From IMG/VR virus record IMGVR_UViG_3300047443_000189, positions 1-48,403 of that record: a stretch of 48,403 nucleotides of DNA. The stretch is one strand, 5' to 3'. The position numbers and the translations under genes are program-made. The notes beneath the pieces are model-generated. The model was not told the DNA's origin and searched no databases. It saw only the letters and a list, made by a program, of their open reading frames with translations. This DNA comes from a virus. This document shows, one piece after another, positions 7,615-14,695 of the stretch (position 1 is its first letter; every line of letters starts with the position of its first letter).

Positions 7615-8205
7615 TCAAGCGGCGTGCGCAGCAGGCGTTGCTGCAGCAGCCAAGTGGTTGATGGACTCGGTGACCTTGCCGAAGATCTCGACATCGGTGC
7701 CGCACACGGTGAAGCACTTGGTGTGTGGGCTCTTTACGCCGATGCTGAGAATGGTGGTGATACCGGGGCGCGTGTGGGTTCGGTGCACCGCGACGTGCAG
7801 GGGGACGTCGAAGCCCATGTCGAGACTCAGTACGCCGCCGGTGCGCACCAGCTCGAATACGCGTTGTTTGTCCTGGACTTCAAACCGGCCGTATTCGCGG
7901 CTTGCGTGAGGACGATGCGCCAGGTCGCCGGTGTTGCTCGGGTCGAACGGACCGTTGGCAATTTCTTCGATGAAGTCGGCCAGCTTGAGATGCATTTTCC
8001 TGCCGTTTTTCAAGGTCAGCGTGTGGCGTTCGCTGCCCAGTTCGACGACGAATACGGTCTCTGCGGTGCCGCGTTCAACCTTAAGACGGAACACCAAGGA
8101 TTCACGCTTGGGGGCCGACCTCAGGACGTGATTGAAGGTCTCGGTGAGGTTGACCTGGGCGTTGAGCAACTGCAGGGTACGGTTGTCGAGTTTGAATTTG
8201 TTCAT
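7615..8205 (-). CDS. Hypothetical phage early protein, 196 aa
   Basis: Unrecognised. A soluble, mixed alpha/beta-looking protein beginning MNKFKLDNRTLQLL, with a Lys/Leu-rich middle (HTLTLKNGRKMHLKLADFIEEIA) and an alanine-rich C-terminus. The start at 8205 has a GGAGGG ribosome site and overlaps the previous stop as ATGA. It is the second gene of the leftward early operon. Confidence 0.75.
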   Translation of the reverse strand: MNKFKLDNRTLQLLNAQVNLTETFNHVLRSAPKRESLVFRLKVERGTAETVFVVELGSERHTLTLKNGRKMHLKLADFIEEIANGPFDPSNTGDLAHRPHASREYGRFEVQDKQRVFELVRTGGVLSLDMGFDVPLHVAVHRTHTRPGITTILSIGVKSPHTKCFTVCGTDVEIFGKVTESINHLAAAATPAAHAA

Positions 8206-8378
8206 GCTGCGTGCCCTCCGCCGTTCGGATCGAATGAGGTGGGGGCAGTGCGAGGTTGCTGCTTCGGTTTGGTGGTGACAAACGAGCATCCGCTCTCGCG
8301 AGCCAAGCGCCGGATCTCGAAGATTCGGAAGGGGTCAGCAGCGGCCGGGTGGACGTGCAGGGTTGCAGTGGTGTGCAT
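8202..8378 (-). CDS. Hypothetical 58-aa first gene of leftward early operon
   Basis: Small protein starting MHTTATLHVHPAAADPF with a basic middle (FEIRRLARESG) and a Pro/Gly-rich end. GAGG precedes the ATG at 8378; a longer frame from 8414 is less likely because it would begin almost at the predicted transcription start. No family recognised. The stop overlaps the next start (ATGA). Confidence 0.65.
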   Translation of the reverse strand: MHTTATLHVHPAAADPFRIFEIRRLARESGCSFVTTKPKQQPRTAPTSFDPNGGGHAA

Positions 8379-8414
8379 GGTTTTGCCTCGCTCTGTGGTG
8401 AAAGAGTGAGGCAA

Positions 8415-8443
8415 ATATCACGCAGTGTGCTTATTTGTGTCAA
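8415..8443 (-). promoter_or_regulatory. Leftward early promoter
   Basis: On the minus strand a consensus -35 TTGACA (8443-8438) and a -10 TGATAT (8420-8415) are separated by 17 bp. Transcription would begin near 8408, about 30 nt before the first early gene. The palindromic operator 8444-8475 abuts the -35 on its upstream side, so repressor bound there could block or alter RNA polymerase access. Confidence 0.72.
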
Positions 8444-8475
8444 CACGATTCGTGATTATTTAATCACTAATCGTG
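8444..8475. promoter_or_regulatory. Repressor operator, left (two 11-bp sites in a large palindrome)
   Basis: Two 14-bp arms (8444-8457 and 8462-8475), complementary at 13 of 14 positions, flank a 4-bp centre. Each arm contains an 11-bp site of form CAC-N5-GTG: CACGATTCGTG (8444-8454) and CACTAATCGTG (8465-8475). The palindrome overlaps the last codons of the repressor gene itself. Confidence 0.75.
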
Positions 8476-9189
8476 CAAAAAACGGGATGATTTGAGAATT
8501 CCGCCGACCAGATGGATCTCCTTCACATCACTGGCGGCTATGTGAATAGGTGAGTGCTCAGCATTTACGCTGTCGAAACGGTACATCCCATCACGCAGGT
8601 AAATGAATTCTTTGATCATTGTTCTGCCAGCTTCAGTCCTTACTACGACCTCATCACCGCTGCAGTAGCTTTTATTTGGCTCGATGAGTACGTATTCACC
8701 ATTTTTAATCCTAGGAAGCATGCTGTCCCCAGTTACCTTAAGGCCATAGGCATCCGGATCATCGCTGTAGATATTCAGATATCCATCTCCGTGGCCTGGA
8801 GGGAAATCGAGTGCTTCAAAATATCCTTCGTTACCAAGTTGCGCGGTTCCTACCACTGGGACGCTGCCTGCTTTTGCCATACCGGCCGAAAGCAGAGTTT
8901 GAGCCCGTTGAGACTTTAGAGACGGTGGGACACTGATGTCGTAGATGTTTCCCGACGCATCGGTATAAATGGTGGGACTCGGGCCCTCGACGCCTTTGAC
9001 CAATTCCCCGAGTGGAACACCTAAAGACGCTGCGATTTTCCCCAGATCCTGCAGGTTGGGTTGGCGTGTTCCCTTTTCGTAGTTACCGATTCGAGATTGT
9101 GATTCCCAGCCACAGATGAGCGCCAAGTCCTTTTGGCTCAAACCTTTGGCCTTCCTAAGTGTTTTGATGCGCGAGCCTAGTGTGTTCAT
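8467..9189 (-). CDS. cI-like: CI/PrtR-type prophage repressor (XRE HTH plus S24 peptidase)
   Basis: 240 aa. An N-terminal XRE helix-turn-helix (about 5-60: LSQKDLALICGWESQSRIGNYEKG) is followed by a linker and a LexA/S24 domain with the catalytic dyad Ser156 (TGDSMLPR) and Lys193 (RTMIKEF). In RecA-cleaved repressors an Ala-Gly or Cys-Gly bond lies roughly 35-37 residues before the Ser; here that position reads Leu118-Gly119 (VGTAQLGNEG). The gene is divergent from cro and should hold off both early operons by binding the CAC-N5-GTG sites. It closely resembles repressors of pyocin-type regulation, matching the PrtN homologue downstream. Confidence 0.93.
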   Translation of the reverse strand: MNTLGSRIKTLRKAKGLSQKDLALICGWESQSRIGNYEKGTRQPNLQDLGKIAASLGVPLGELVKGVEGPSPTIYTDASGNIYDISVPPSLKSQRAQTLLSAGMAKAGSVPVVGTAQLGNEGYFEALDFPPGHGDGYLNIYSDDPDAYGLKVTGDSMLPRIKNGEYVLIEPNKSYCSGDEVVVRTEAGRTMIKEFIYLRDGMYRFDSVNAEHSPIHIAASDVKEIHLVGGILKSSRFLHD

Positions 9190-9225
9190 TTGGCATTTTT
9201 ACCACGCATTGAAATATTTTTTTCG

Positions 9226-9257
9226 CACTTTACGTGTTGCAAAAATCACGTATCGTG
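9226..9257. promoter_or_regulatory. Repressor/Cro operator, right (two 11-bp sites)
   Basis: CACTTTACGTG (9226-9236) and CACGTATCGTG (9247-9257), the same CAC-N5-GTG form and 21-bp centre spacing as the two sites at 8444-8475. They lie in the divergent control region between repressor and cro, the second inside the predicted cro promoter spacer. Confidence 0.65.
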
Positions 9258-9265
9258 TTTATTGT
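9237..9265 (+). promoter_or_regulatory. Rightward early promoter (cro)
   Basis: TTGCAA (9237-9242), a 17-bp spacer holding an operator, then TATTGT (9260-9265). TTGCAA is self-complementary, so the same hexamer could serve as the -35 of the opposing repressor promoter, giving overlapping divergent promoters. The sequence match is moderate. Confidence 0.5.
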
Positions 9266-9290
9266 TCCCTCCAGTTTAAGGAGGTGCTTC

Positions 9291-9515
9291 ATGAATAGGA
9301 TCGCTAGTTTTCGAGAGGGGGCGGGCATCAAGCAGCGAGACTTAGTTGCGACTCTCGGCTGGACACAAACTCGTGTGAGTAATTATGAGTCTGGACGGCG
9401 CGTCGCAGGTCTTGCTGAATCACGGGCCATCACGGCAGCCCTGAACCGGCTTGGCATCAAATGCTCGCTTGATGATGTGTTCCCGCCAGAGATAGACATT
9501 AAGAAAGCAGCTTAG
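9291..9515 (+). CDS. cro-like: Cro-like helix-turn-helix protein
   Basis: 74 aa, nearly all a single XRE HTH domain (GIKQRDLVATLGWTQTRVSNYESGRR). A perfect AAGGAGGT sits 6 nt before the ATG at 9291, excluding the longer upstream reading. It is divergent from the repressor across shared operators and is the expected lytic antagonist. Confidence 0.88.
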   Translation: MNRIASFREGAGIKQRDLVATLGWTQTRVSNYESGRRVAGLAESRAITAALNRLGIKCSLDDVFPPEIDIKKAA

Positions 9516-9540
9516 AAAAAAGGCGACCCAAGGGCCGCCC
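9516..9540 (-). terminator. Leftward intrinsic terminator after cro
   Basis: Read on the minus strand, an 8-bp stem with one mismatch and a 2-nt loop (9539-9532/9529-9522) is followed by TTTTTT (9521-9516). It would stop transcription entering from the right toward cro, implying leftward transcription of the 9541-9842 gap, perhaps an antisense RNA. Confidence 0.55.
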
Positions 9541-9578
9541 AGTTCCTCCCGGCACGCACCACCACAGCGCTGTCGGGT

Positions 9579-9735
9579 CGCGGTAAAGATAGGCGGGCAC
9601 ACCACATGCTAACCACCTCTCTTTACCGCGCTTTCCAAGGCACGGATGCCTTGGTGTTGCTGCCTTTTCCACCACAGATTGGGCAGCTGTTGCGCCAGAG
9701 GTGAACGACGGATCGTTCGCCTCGGCACGGTGCCG
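9579..9735. other. Structured non-coding block between cro and cII
   Basis: No convincing gene lies in 9541-9842. It holds an 11-bp inverted repeat with a 30-nt loop (9579-9589/9620-9630) and three compact hairpins: 8-bp stem with loop CGGA (9635-9654), 6-bp stem with the same CGGA loop (9703-9718), and a GGCAC/GTGCC hairpin (9723-9735). Minus-strand reading frames cover the block but lack ribosome sites. It may be a structured leader or small RNA. Confidence 0.45.
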
Positions 9736-9842
9736 GTGTCGATCCTGAAGATCTAGCCGGCGTTTGGGCCCTTTCAAGCCACGCGGCAAATGTATCACCA
9801 CTGCATGTCGCGCGGCACTGGCAACTTACAAGGATTAATGCC

Positions 9843-10361
9843 ATGAGCCGAATCGCTCTGAGTTCTGTAGAGCGGGCGCAGCGGGAAATCCTGCCGCTCG
9901 ATTTAGCGCTTTACCATGCTGCTCGGGACTATCCCGGCGGCGCTGCTGCAATTGCCGCCACCACCGGCAGAAACGCCACCACGCTGCAGCACAAGCTGTC
10001 TCCTACGCACCCCAGTCACACGGTCAACATTCAGGAGTTTGGCGAGATCCTGGAGCTGACCAAGGACCGCCGCATTCTGGATGCGGTACACGCGTTGGTG
10101 GGGGATACGACCTGGCAGGAATTGGCCGAGGCGTACACCAACGACATGCCTGAAACCTTGACCACCGGCATTGCTGAGTACTTTCGGCAAGTAGCTGACT
10201 TGGCTGATACATGGGCTAAGAGCATCGGCGACGGAGTGGTTAGTGACCACGAATTGGCCGCGATCCGCCTGCAGGTGTTTCGCGGTATTCAGGGGCTGCT
10301 GGGGATGTTCAACCGCGCCACCTACGTTAATCAGACAACGCGGGGTGTCGACCGTGGCTGA
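9843..10361 (+). CDS. CII-like phage regulatory protein (CP76 family)
   Basis: 172 aa. Resembles the CII/CP76 family: an N-terminal region SVERAQREILPLDLALYHAARDYPGGAAAIAATTGRN contains a predicted HTH, followed by LQHKLSP..HTVNIQEFGEILELTKD, the conserved core. AAGGA precedes the ATG. First gene of the rightward replication operon; the family generally regulates the lysis-lysogeny decision or early transcription. Its stop overlaps the next gene's GTG start. Confidence 0.8.
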   Translation: MSRIALSSVERAQREILPLDLALYHAARDYPGGAAAIAATTGRNATTLQHKLSPTHPSHTVNIQEFGEILELTKDRRILDAVHALVGDTTWQELAEAYTNDMPETLTTGIAEYFRQVADLADTWAKSIGDGVVSDHELAAIRLQVFRGIQGLLGMFNRATYVNQTTRGVDRG

Positions 10362-10581
10362 TATCGCCGACTTTGCCAACGATCTGGTGCAGGAGCGCCT
10401 CGATCAAGCGCTTGCCGCACGTAACGCCGCCAAGCCCGCTTTGGCGGCGCATTCGTTTCTTTTCTGCGAGAGCTGTGATGATCCGATTCCGGAATCTCGC
10501 CGGTTGGCTCAACCGGGTTGCACTCAGTGCGTGAGCTGCCAGTCCATCGAAGAATCGCGGGGGGCCCGGCATGCTCGATGA
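10354..10581 (+). CDS. TraR/DksA-type zinc-finger protein
   Basis: 75 aa from GTG 10354, overlapping the end of the CII-like gene. A helical N-terminal half (ADFANDLVQERLDQALAAR) is followed by a four-cysteine finger, CESC and CTQC, about 20 residues apart, as in TraR/DksA C-terminal domains. Small phage TraR proteins bind RNA polymerase through the secondary channel and mimic DksA with ppGpp. The end overlaps the primase start. Confidence 0.85.
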   Translation: MADIADFANDLVQERLDQALAARNAAKPALAAHSFLFCESCDDPIPESRRLAQPGCTQCVSCQSIEESRGARHAR

Positions 10582-12787
10582 GGTATTGGGGCAATTCGCA
10601 GACTATGGTCTTGAGCCTGAGCAGCCGCTGACTTTCGGCAAGCTGACCCGGTGCAAGACTTCGCAGGACAAGGGCAAGGAAAAAAACGGTTGGTACGTCG
10701 TCCATGAGCATCGGGCCGAGAAAAACGAAACGCTGATCTTCGGCAGTTTCGGTGACTGGCGTTCGGGTGAGTCGCAGAAGATCAAGGTCAAGGCTGGGCG
10801 GATGTCGCCGGAAGAGCGTGAGGTCATGCGCGCTCGGCAGGAAGACGCCAAGCGCCGCGCCGCCGAGATCGCGGCCAACGCGACACGTCGAGCGGCAAAC
10901 CGGGCGGCGGGCCTGTTCAAGCGGATGCCGGAAAAGGGCCGTAGCGATTATCTGGACCGAAAACAGATCGTCGGTTTCGGCGTTCGCTACGCACCGCGCT
11001 CCGGCGCGTTCTTGGTCCCTATGTGCAACGTGCGGGATGAGATTGTCGGCCTGCAAGTGGTATTTCCCGTCAAGCAGGAAGACACCGGTCGGGACAAATC
11101 CTACTGGCCCTACGGGATGTCCAAAGAGGGCGCTTTTCATCTGATCGGACCGCACCCGGATCCGGGTGAACCGGTGCTGGTGTGTGAGGGATACGCCACC
11201 GGCGCCAGCCTGCACATGGCGACCTCGCTGACCGTGGCCATCGCCTTCGATGCAGGCAATCTGTTGGTGGTCTGCAAGGCCATGCGTGAACGCTTTCCGG
11301 GTTGCCCGTTGATTGTCTGTCGTGATGATGACTGGAAGACCAAGCGGCCGAATGGCGAGCCCTGGAACCCCGGTGAAGAGAAGGCGAACAACGCCGCGTT
11401 GATCGTCGGTGGCCAAGTGGTTGCGCCGATCTACTCTGGTGAGCGGGAAGACAAGTGGACCGACTTCAACGACCTGCACGTTGCCGAAGGCTTGGAAGCT
11501 GTCCGGCGACAGGTACTGGCGGTGGTCAAGCCACCGGCAGCGGGTGGCTGGAAAGATCAATTGGCCCGCACTGAAAACGGCGCCCTGATTGCGCACATGC
11601 AAAACGTCGAGCTGATCCTCGGCAACGATGAACGCTGGGCCGGGGTTATCAGCTACAGCGCCTTCAGTTCGAAGCTGGTGAAGCTTCGGTCTGCGCCTTA
11701 TGGCGGCGGTGCCGGTGACTGGGCGGACATTGACGACGTGCGGGTGATGAAATGGCTCGCGCAGCAGTACAACCTCCGGGTGAAGGCGAGTCATGTGATC
11801 GAGGCGGTCAGTGTGGTAGCGCATGACCATGCGTTCCATCCGGTGCGGGAGTACCTGAAAAAGCTTGAATGGGATCGCGTGCCCCGGCTGGAAAGCTGGC
11901 TCACTGACGTGATGGGCGTGCATGCCAGCGACTACACCGCCAAGGTCGGCAAGCGCTGGGTTCTGTCGGCCGTTGCGCGGGTGATGAAGCCAGGTTGTAA
12001 GGCTGATTCGGTGATGATTCTTGAAGGCGCGCAGGGCGCTGGTAAGTCGACGGCGATGAGCATCCTCGGCGGCGAGTGGTTTATGGATACGCCATTTTCC
12101 TTGGGCGACAAGGATGGGTTTCAGGCGATTCGCGGGAAGTGGATTGTTGAACTGGGGGAGCTGGACAGCTTCAACAAGGCCGAAAGCACCAAGGCAAAAC
12201 AGTTCTTCTCTGCGTCCACTGACACCTACCGCGAGAGCTACGGCCGCAGAACAATGGACGTGCCACGCCAGTGTGTTTTCGTGGGTACGACCAACCAGGA
12301 TGAGTACCTCAAGGACACCACCGGCAATCGACGTTACTGGCCGGTCGCGTGTAACAAGGTCGACCTGGTGAAGCTGCGGGAGATCCGAGATCAACTGTGG
12401 GCTGAGGCGATGTTTTGTTATGAGGCGGGAGATATCTGGTGGGTGACGCCGGATGAGTCTCCGATGTTTGCGGAAGCCCAGGACCAGCGTTTTGTAGTTG
12501 ATGAGTGGGAGGGGCCGATTCTGAGTTGGTTGGAGGAGTCGCAGATCGGAGAAACCACCTCAGGCAGTGACGTGTTGAGCCAGGCGCTTAATCTGGATTT
12601 TGGGCATTGGGGTAAGCCCGAGCAGATCCGTGTTGGGTCGATCATGCACCGCCTTGGTTGGCGGCGGGTGCGAATGCCGGCTCTGCCCAAGAGCGGTAAG
12701 CGACCTTGGGCGTACAAAAAGCCTAAAGGCTGGGGTATCCCGCCAGCATTCCAGCCTGTCGCGTTTGAGGAGCCTTGCTTTGATTAA
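10571..12787 (+). CDS. Replication primase-helicase (Toprim plus VirE-family ATPase)
   Basis: 738 aa. The N-terminal region (about 1-80) resembles the DNA-binding part of phage primases and is followed by a charged linker. A Toprim domain has CEGYATG (Glu206) and RDDDW (251-255). A C-terminal VirE-type P-loop ATPase has EGAQGAGKST (485-494), Walker-B-like WIVELGELDS, and the GTTNQDEYLKDTTGNRRYWPV signature. It probably primes and unwinds DNA at the phage origin. This is the main replication protein; no separate origin-binding protein is evident. The start at 10571 overlaps the TraR-like gene. Confidence 0.9.
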   Translation: MLDEVLGQFADYGLEPEQPLTFGKLTRCKTSQDKGKEKNGWYVVHEHRAEKNETLIFGSFGDWRSGESQKIKVKAGRMSPEEREVMRARQEDAKRRAAEIAANATRRAANRAAGLFKRMPEKGRSDYLDRKQIVGFGVRYAPRSGAFLVPMCNVRDEIVGLQVVFPVKQEDTGRDKSYWPYGMSKEGAFHLIGPHPDPGEPVLVCEGYATGASLHMATSLTVAIAFDAGNLLVVCKAMRERFPGCPLIVCRDDDWKTKRPNGEPWNPGEEKANNAALIVGGQVVAPIYSGEREDKWTDFNDLHVAEGLEAVRRQVLAVVKPPAAGGWKDQLARTENGALIAHMQNVELILGNDERWAGVISYSAFSSKLVKLRSAPYGGGAGDWADIDDVRVMKWLAQQYNLRVKASHVIEAVSVVAHDHAFHPVREYLKKLEWDRVPRLESWLTDVMGVHASDYTAKVGKRWVLSAVARVMKPGCKADSVMILEGAQGAGKSTAMSILGGEWFMDTPFSLGDKDGFQAIRGKWIVELGELDSFNKAESTKAKQFFSASTDTYRESYGRRTMDVPRQCVFVGTTNQDEYLKDTTGNRRYWPVACNKVDLVKLREIRDQLWAEAMFCYEAGDIWWVTPDESPMFAEAQDQRFVVDEWEGPILSWLEESQIGETTSGSDVLSQALNLDFGHWGKPEQIRVGSIMHRLGWRRVRMPALPKSGKRPWAYKKPKGWGIPPAFQPVAFEEPCFD

Positions 12788-13142
12788 GCGAATCGATGAG
12801 ATGTTGAAGTTGTGGGCCGAGGATCTGCACAGCCAGCACGAAGGGGGATCGGAACTGGGCGGCGGCAACATGATTGCGATGCTGATGGCGTGCAAGGGGG
12901 AGCTGATACGTGGGACTCGCGGCAGTCGGGTGTTGCTGGATGAATCTGCTGACATTGAGTTGATCGTCAACAAACACTTGGCGCCCGAGTTAGCCTTGGT
13001 GGTGATGGAGCACTACTGCAACCACGACAGCTTCCTCTCACAGAAGATGCTGCATTGCGGGTGCAGTTCACGGACCTACTACCAGCGCTTGCATGATGCG
13101 CATGTAAGCATTGCCGGTTTACTGATGGGCAAGGCTGCATGA
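12780..13142 (+). CDS. Putative late-gene regulator (antiterminator Q/ArpU-like)
   Basis: 120 aa from TTG 12780, overlapping the primase stop, with GAGGAG 7-8 nt upstream; ATG 12801 is the alternative. The C-terminal half looks like a sigma-region-4 or ArpU-type helical DNA-binding domain (SFLSQKMLHCGCSSRTYYQRLHDAHVSIAGLL), also found in lambdoid Q-like regulators. Its place at the end of the replication operon, just before the lysis and packaging genes, fits a late transcription factor. The family call is tentative. Confidence 0.55.
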   Translation: MIKRIDEMLKLWAEDLHSQHEGGSELGGGNMIAMLMACKGELIRGTRGSRVLLDESADIELIVNKHLAPELALVVMEHYCNHDSFLSQKMLHCGCSSRTYYQRLHDAHVSIAGLLMGKAA

Positions 13143-13147
13143 TACTT

Positions 13148-13204
13148 GCGGCTACCGCGGCTACCGCGGCTACCGCGGCTACCGCGGCTACCGCGGCTAC
13201 CGCG
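13148..13204 (+). repeat. Tandem 9-bp repeat GCGGCTACC, six copies
   Basis: Six perfect units at 13148-13201 plus a partial GCG. They begin right after the stop of the Q-like gene. A frame opening at 13139 (ATGA overlap) reads them as Ala-Ala-Thr repeats, but no ribosome site or protein-like continuation supports a gene. The perfect copies suggest recent slippage expansion. Confidence 0.85.
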
Positions 13205-13211
13205 TCTGGCG

Positions 13212-13479
13212 CTGTCCCAGCGTCCTACCTTGTCCTACCGCTGATTCAGTTGGTAGGACAGCTACAGGCCGCGTGGTTAGAGGTCTGTCCTGCTGTCCCA
13301 TTGAAATTATCGACCCGCGCATGTGAGCGTAGCGGGAACGAGTACGCGCGCTTCGCGCATGCGTGTTTTTTAATTCTCTCTATATGCGTAAAAAGGATAG
13401 AAATAGTAGGACAGTGGGGCAGCGCCTTTATTTTCGGGGCTCTCAGCTGTCCCACCTTCCTGTCAATCAATGGGACAGG
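13212..13479. repeat. Iteron-like cluster of TGTCC(C/T)A motifs in both orientations
   Basis: About nine copies of CTGTCC(C/T)A, several extended to ACC, occur at 13212, 13222, 13231, 13252 (inverted), 13285, 13293, 13407 (inverted), 13447 and 13471 (inverted). An AT-rich stretch lies in the middle at about 13367-13405. No gene covers 13143-13682. Candidate roles are replication origin iterons for the primase just upstream, or late-regulator or terminase binding sites. Confidence 0.6.
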
Positions 13480-13660
13480 TAAGACAGGGGAAGGAGAAGC
13501 GATAGCCGAGGTGGTGTATTCGCCGACATTCGCTAGGCGTTCACCCTGCGTTACCCACTTATTCACCGGGTGGCATTAAAGTGGGGTTGCTGCCAGTAAA
13601 ATCCACCTGTAAAAAGTAGTCATCTTCGATAGGTGCGACTGCGGAGAGCGACACAAAAGA

Positions 13661-13684
13661 ACCGGCCCAATGGCCGGTTTTTTT
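13661..13684 (+). terminator. Intrinsic terminator between convergent units
   Basis: ACCGGCC (13661-13667), 4-nt loop, GGCCGGT (13672-13678), then seven Ts. It would end the rightward early transcript. Because the next gene is on the opposite strand and ends at 13683, it may act on both strands, though the minus-strand T tract is weaker. Confidence 0.85.
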
Positions 13685-14030
13685 ATTTCTGGGCGATTGA
13701 GCTATCGGTCGTTTCTGCCGTTTTTTTGTTGCGGTTAGGACTGGTCCAGTAAGCCGCGAGAGCTACTCCCACTGCTAGATACACGAGCGCGTTCCAGATG
13801 TTGACCAGCAGCCAAAGGACATCCAAGCGCGTCAGTGGCGCATCGCTCCTTCCGAACTTAATGATTTCCCATGTGCCGCTTCCTACCATCAGGAGGATGC
13901 TCAGAGTGATCCAAACTTTAAACGCCCATGCGCGCAGCTCTAATCTTTTTTGATGGGTTAGCTGAACCCATCCCATCATCAGCGTGCCTACCGCACCCAC
14001 TGTGGTTACAACGTCGACAAGCACACTCAT
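13683..14030 (-). CDS. Three-helix membrane protein, opposite in orientation to late genes
   Basis: 115 aa from ATG 14030 (MSVLVDVVTT). Hydrophobic segments at roughly 4-22, 38-56 and 70-95 suggest three transmembrane helices; the C-terminus is polar and charged (RNKKTAETTDSS). A GGAG lies upstream of the start, and longer frames lack one. No family recognised. A lone minus-strand gene between replication and lysis modules is typical of a lysogenic-conversion or superinfection-exclusion gene, or possibly a second holin; this is inference. Confidence 0.65.
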   Translation of the reverse strand: MSVLVDVVTTVGAVGTLMMGWVQLTHQKRLELRAWAFKVWITLSILLMVGSGTWEIIKFGRSDAPLTRLDVLWLLVNIWNALVYLAVGVALAAYWTSPNRNKKTAETTDSSIAQK

Positions 14031-14142
14031 TGGCTCTACTCCGGTCCATTGGAATTGTCTCGGAGAGAGCTTCGTACATTCTGCCGCAACAGCCAAGTAA
14101 TGCTCGGACTTGAAACCGAGTTTTTGAATCTCAGGAGTGAAC

Positions 14143-14487
14143 ATGACCAACGAGCAGCAAGCACTTTTAGATATGCCCATTTGGATGGTGATCGTGCTGT
14201 CGTTGGTCGGCGGTGTATCGGGCGAGATGTGGCGAGCTGATAAGGCGGGTGTTCGGGGCTGGCCGTTGATGCGGCGCTTGGCATTGCGCTCAGGTGCATG
14301 CGTGGCTTGCGGCCTGTCGACCATGATGCTGCTTCACGCTGCCGGGGTTTCGATAGTGGCGGCAGGTGGCATCGGCTGCCTGACTGCGATGGCCGGTGCC
14401 GATGTCGCCATTGGCCTGTACGAACGCTGGGCCGCCAAGCGGTTGGGCGTGTGTGAAGTGCCGCCAGCGGGTGGTGAGAAAGGGTGA
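14143..14487 (+). CDS. Putative phage holin
   Basis: 114 aa. Hydrophobic helices at about 12-28, 50-68 and 72-92, short polar ends, and a charged tail; resembles the HP1/phage_holin families of Pseudomonas and P2-like phages. AGGAG (14133-14137) is 5 nt from ATG 14143. It lies before the packaging genes and far from the endolysin (35.9 kb), a split lysis arrangement. A weak hairpin with TTTTT (14103-14125) precedes it and could attenuate readthrough. Confidence 0.7.
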   Translation: MTNEQQALLDMPIWMVIVLSLVGGVSGEMWRADKAGVRGWPLMRRLALRSGACVACGLSTMMLLHAAGVSIVAAGGIGCLTAMAGADVAIGLYERWAAKRLGVCEVPPAGGEKG

Positions 14488-14695
14488 CCGGCTGGAGGGC
14501 CCGTGATACGGGGCTTTCAAGGTTGTTGCGTGGTTTTGGTGCGCTATTTTGACGCCGGGGACCCTGGGGGTATCCGAGGGGTACGGGGTCGGAAACCCGC
14601 GGGAAAGCGTTAGCGGCAGTGTCCCCAGCTTACTGAAATTCAATCCATTGAAATTGAAAGGTTTGCATTGAAAAGCCGTTGAAAAGGAGGGCTTT
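14488..14695 (+). other. Non-coding region before terminase: candidate cos/TerS-binding region
   Basis: 208 bp between holin and small terminase without a gene. It contains a GC-rich run of G-tracts (14560-14605) and, at 14634-14688, repeated TGAAA elements (ATTGAAA three times, GTTGAAA once). Lambda-type GpA terminases cut cos sites next to the small-subunit gene, so this is the natural place for cos. The cut site itself cannot be assigned by eye. Confidence 0.35.

Noticed and set aside
9499-9801. Minus-strand open frame over the cro-cII gap
   Set aside because: It runs through the terminator hairpin and lacks a ribosome site; structured non-coding DNA explains the region better. A small real gene is not fully excluded.
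10331-12394. A 687-codon minus-strand open frame
   Set aside because: It lies antisense to the primase-helicase, which has clear Toprim and P-loop motifs; the reverse frame shows His/Arg/Val-rich composition without domains and is a by-product of GC-rich codon use.
13148-13204. CRISPR array
   Set aside because: The repeat is a contiguous 9-bp tandem without spacers, and no cas genes are present anywhere in the window.
13139-13579. Open frame through the 9-bp repeats with Ala-Ala-Thr repeats and an ATGA start
   Set aside because: No ribosome site, and downstream residues look random; the region is better explained as repeats and a motif cluster.
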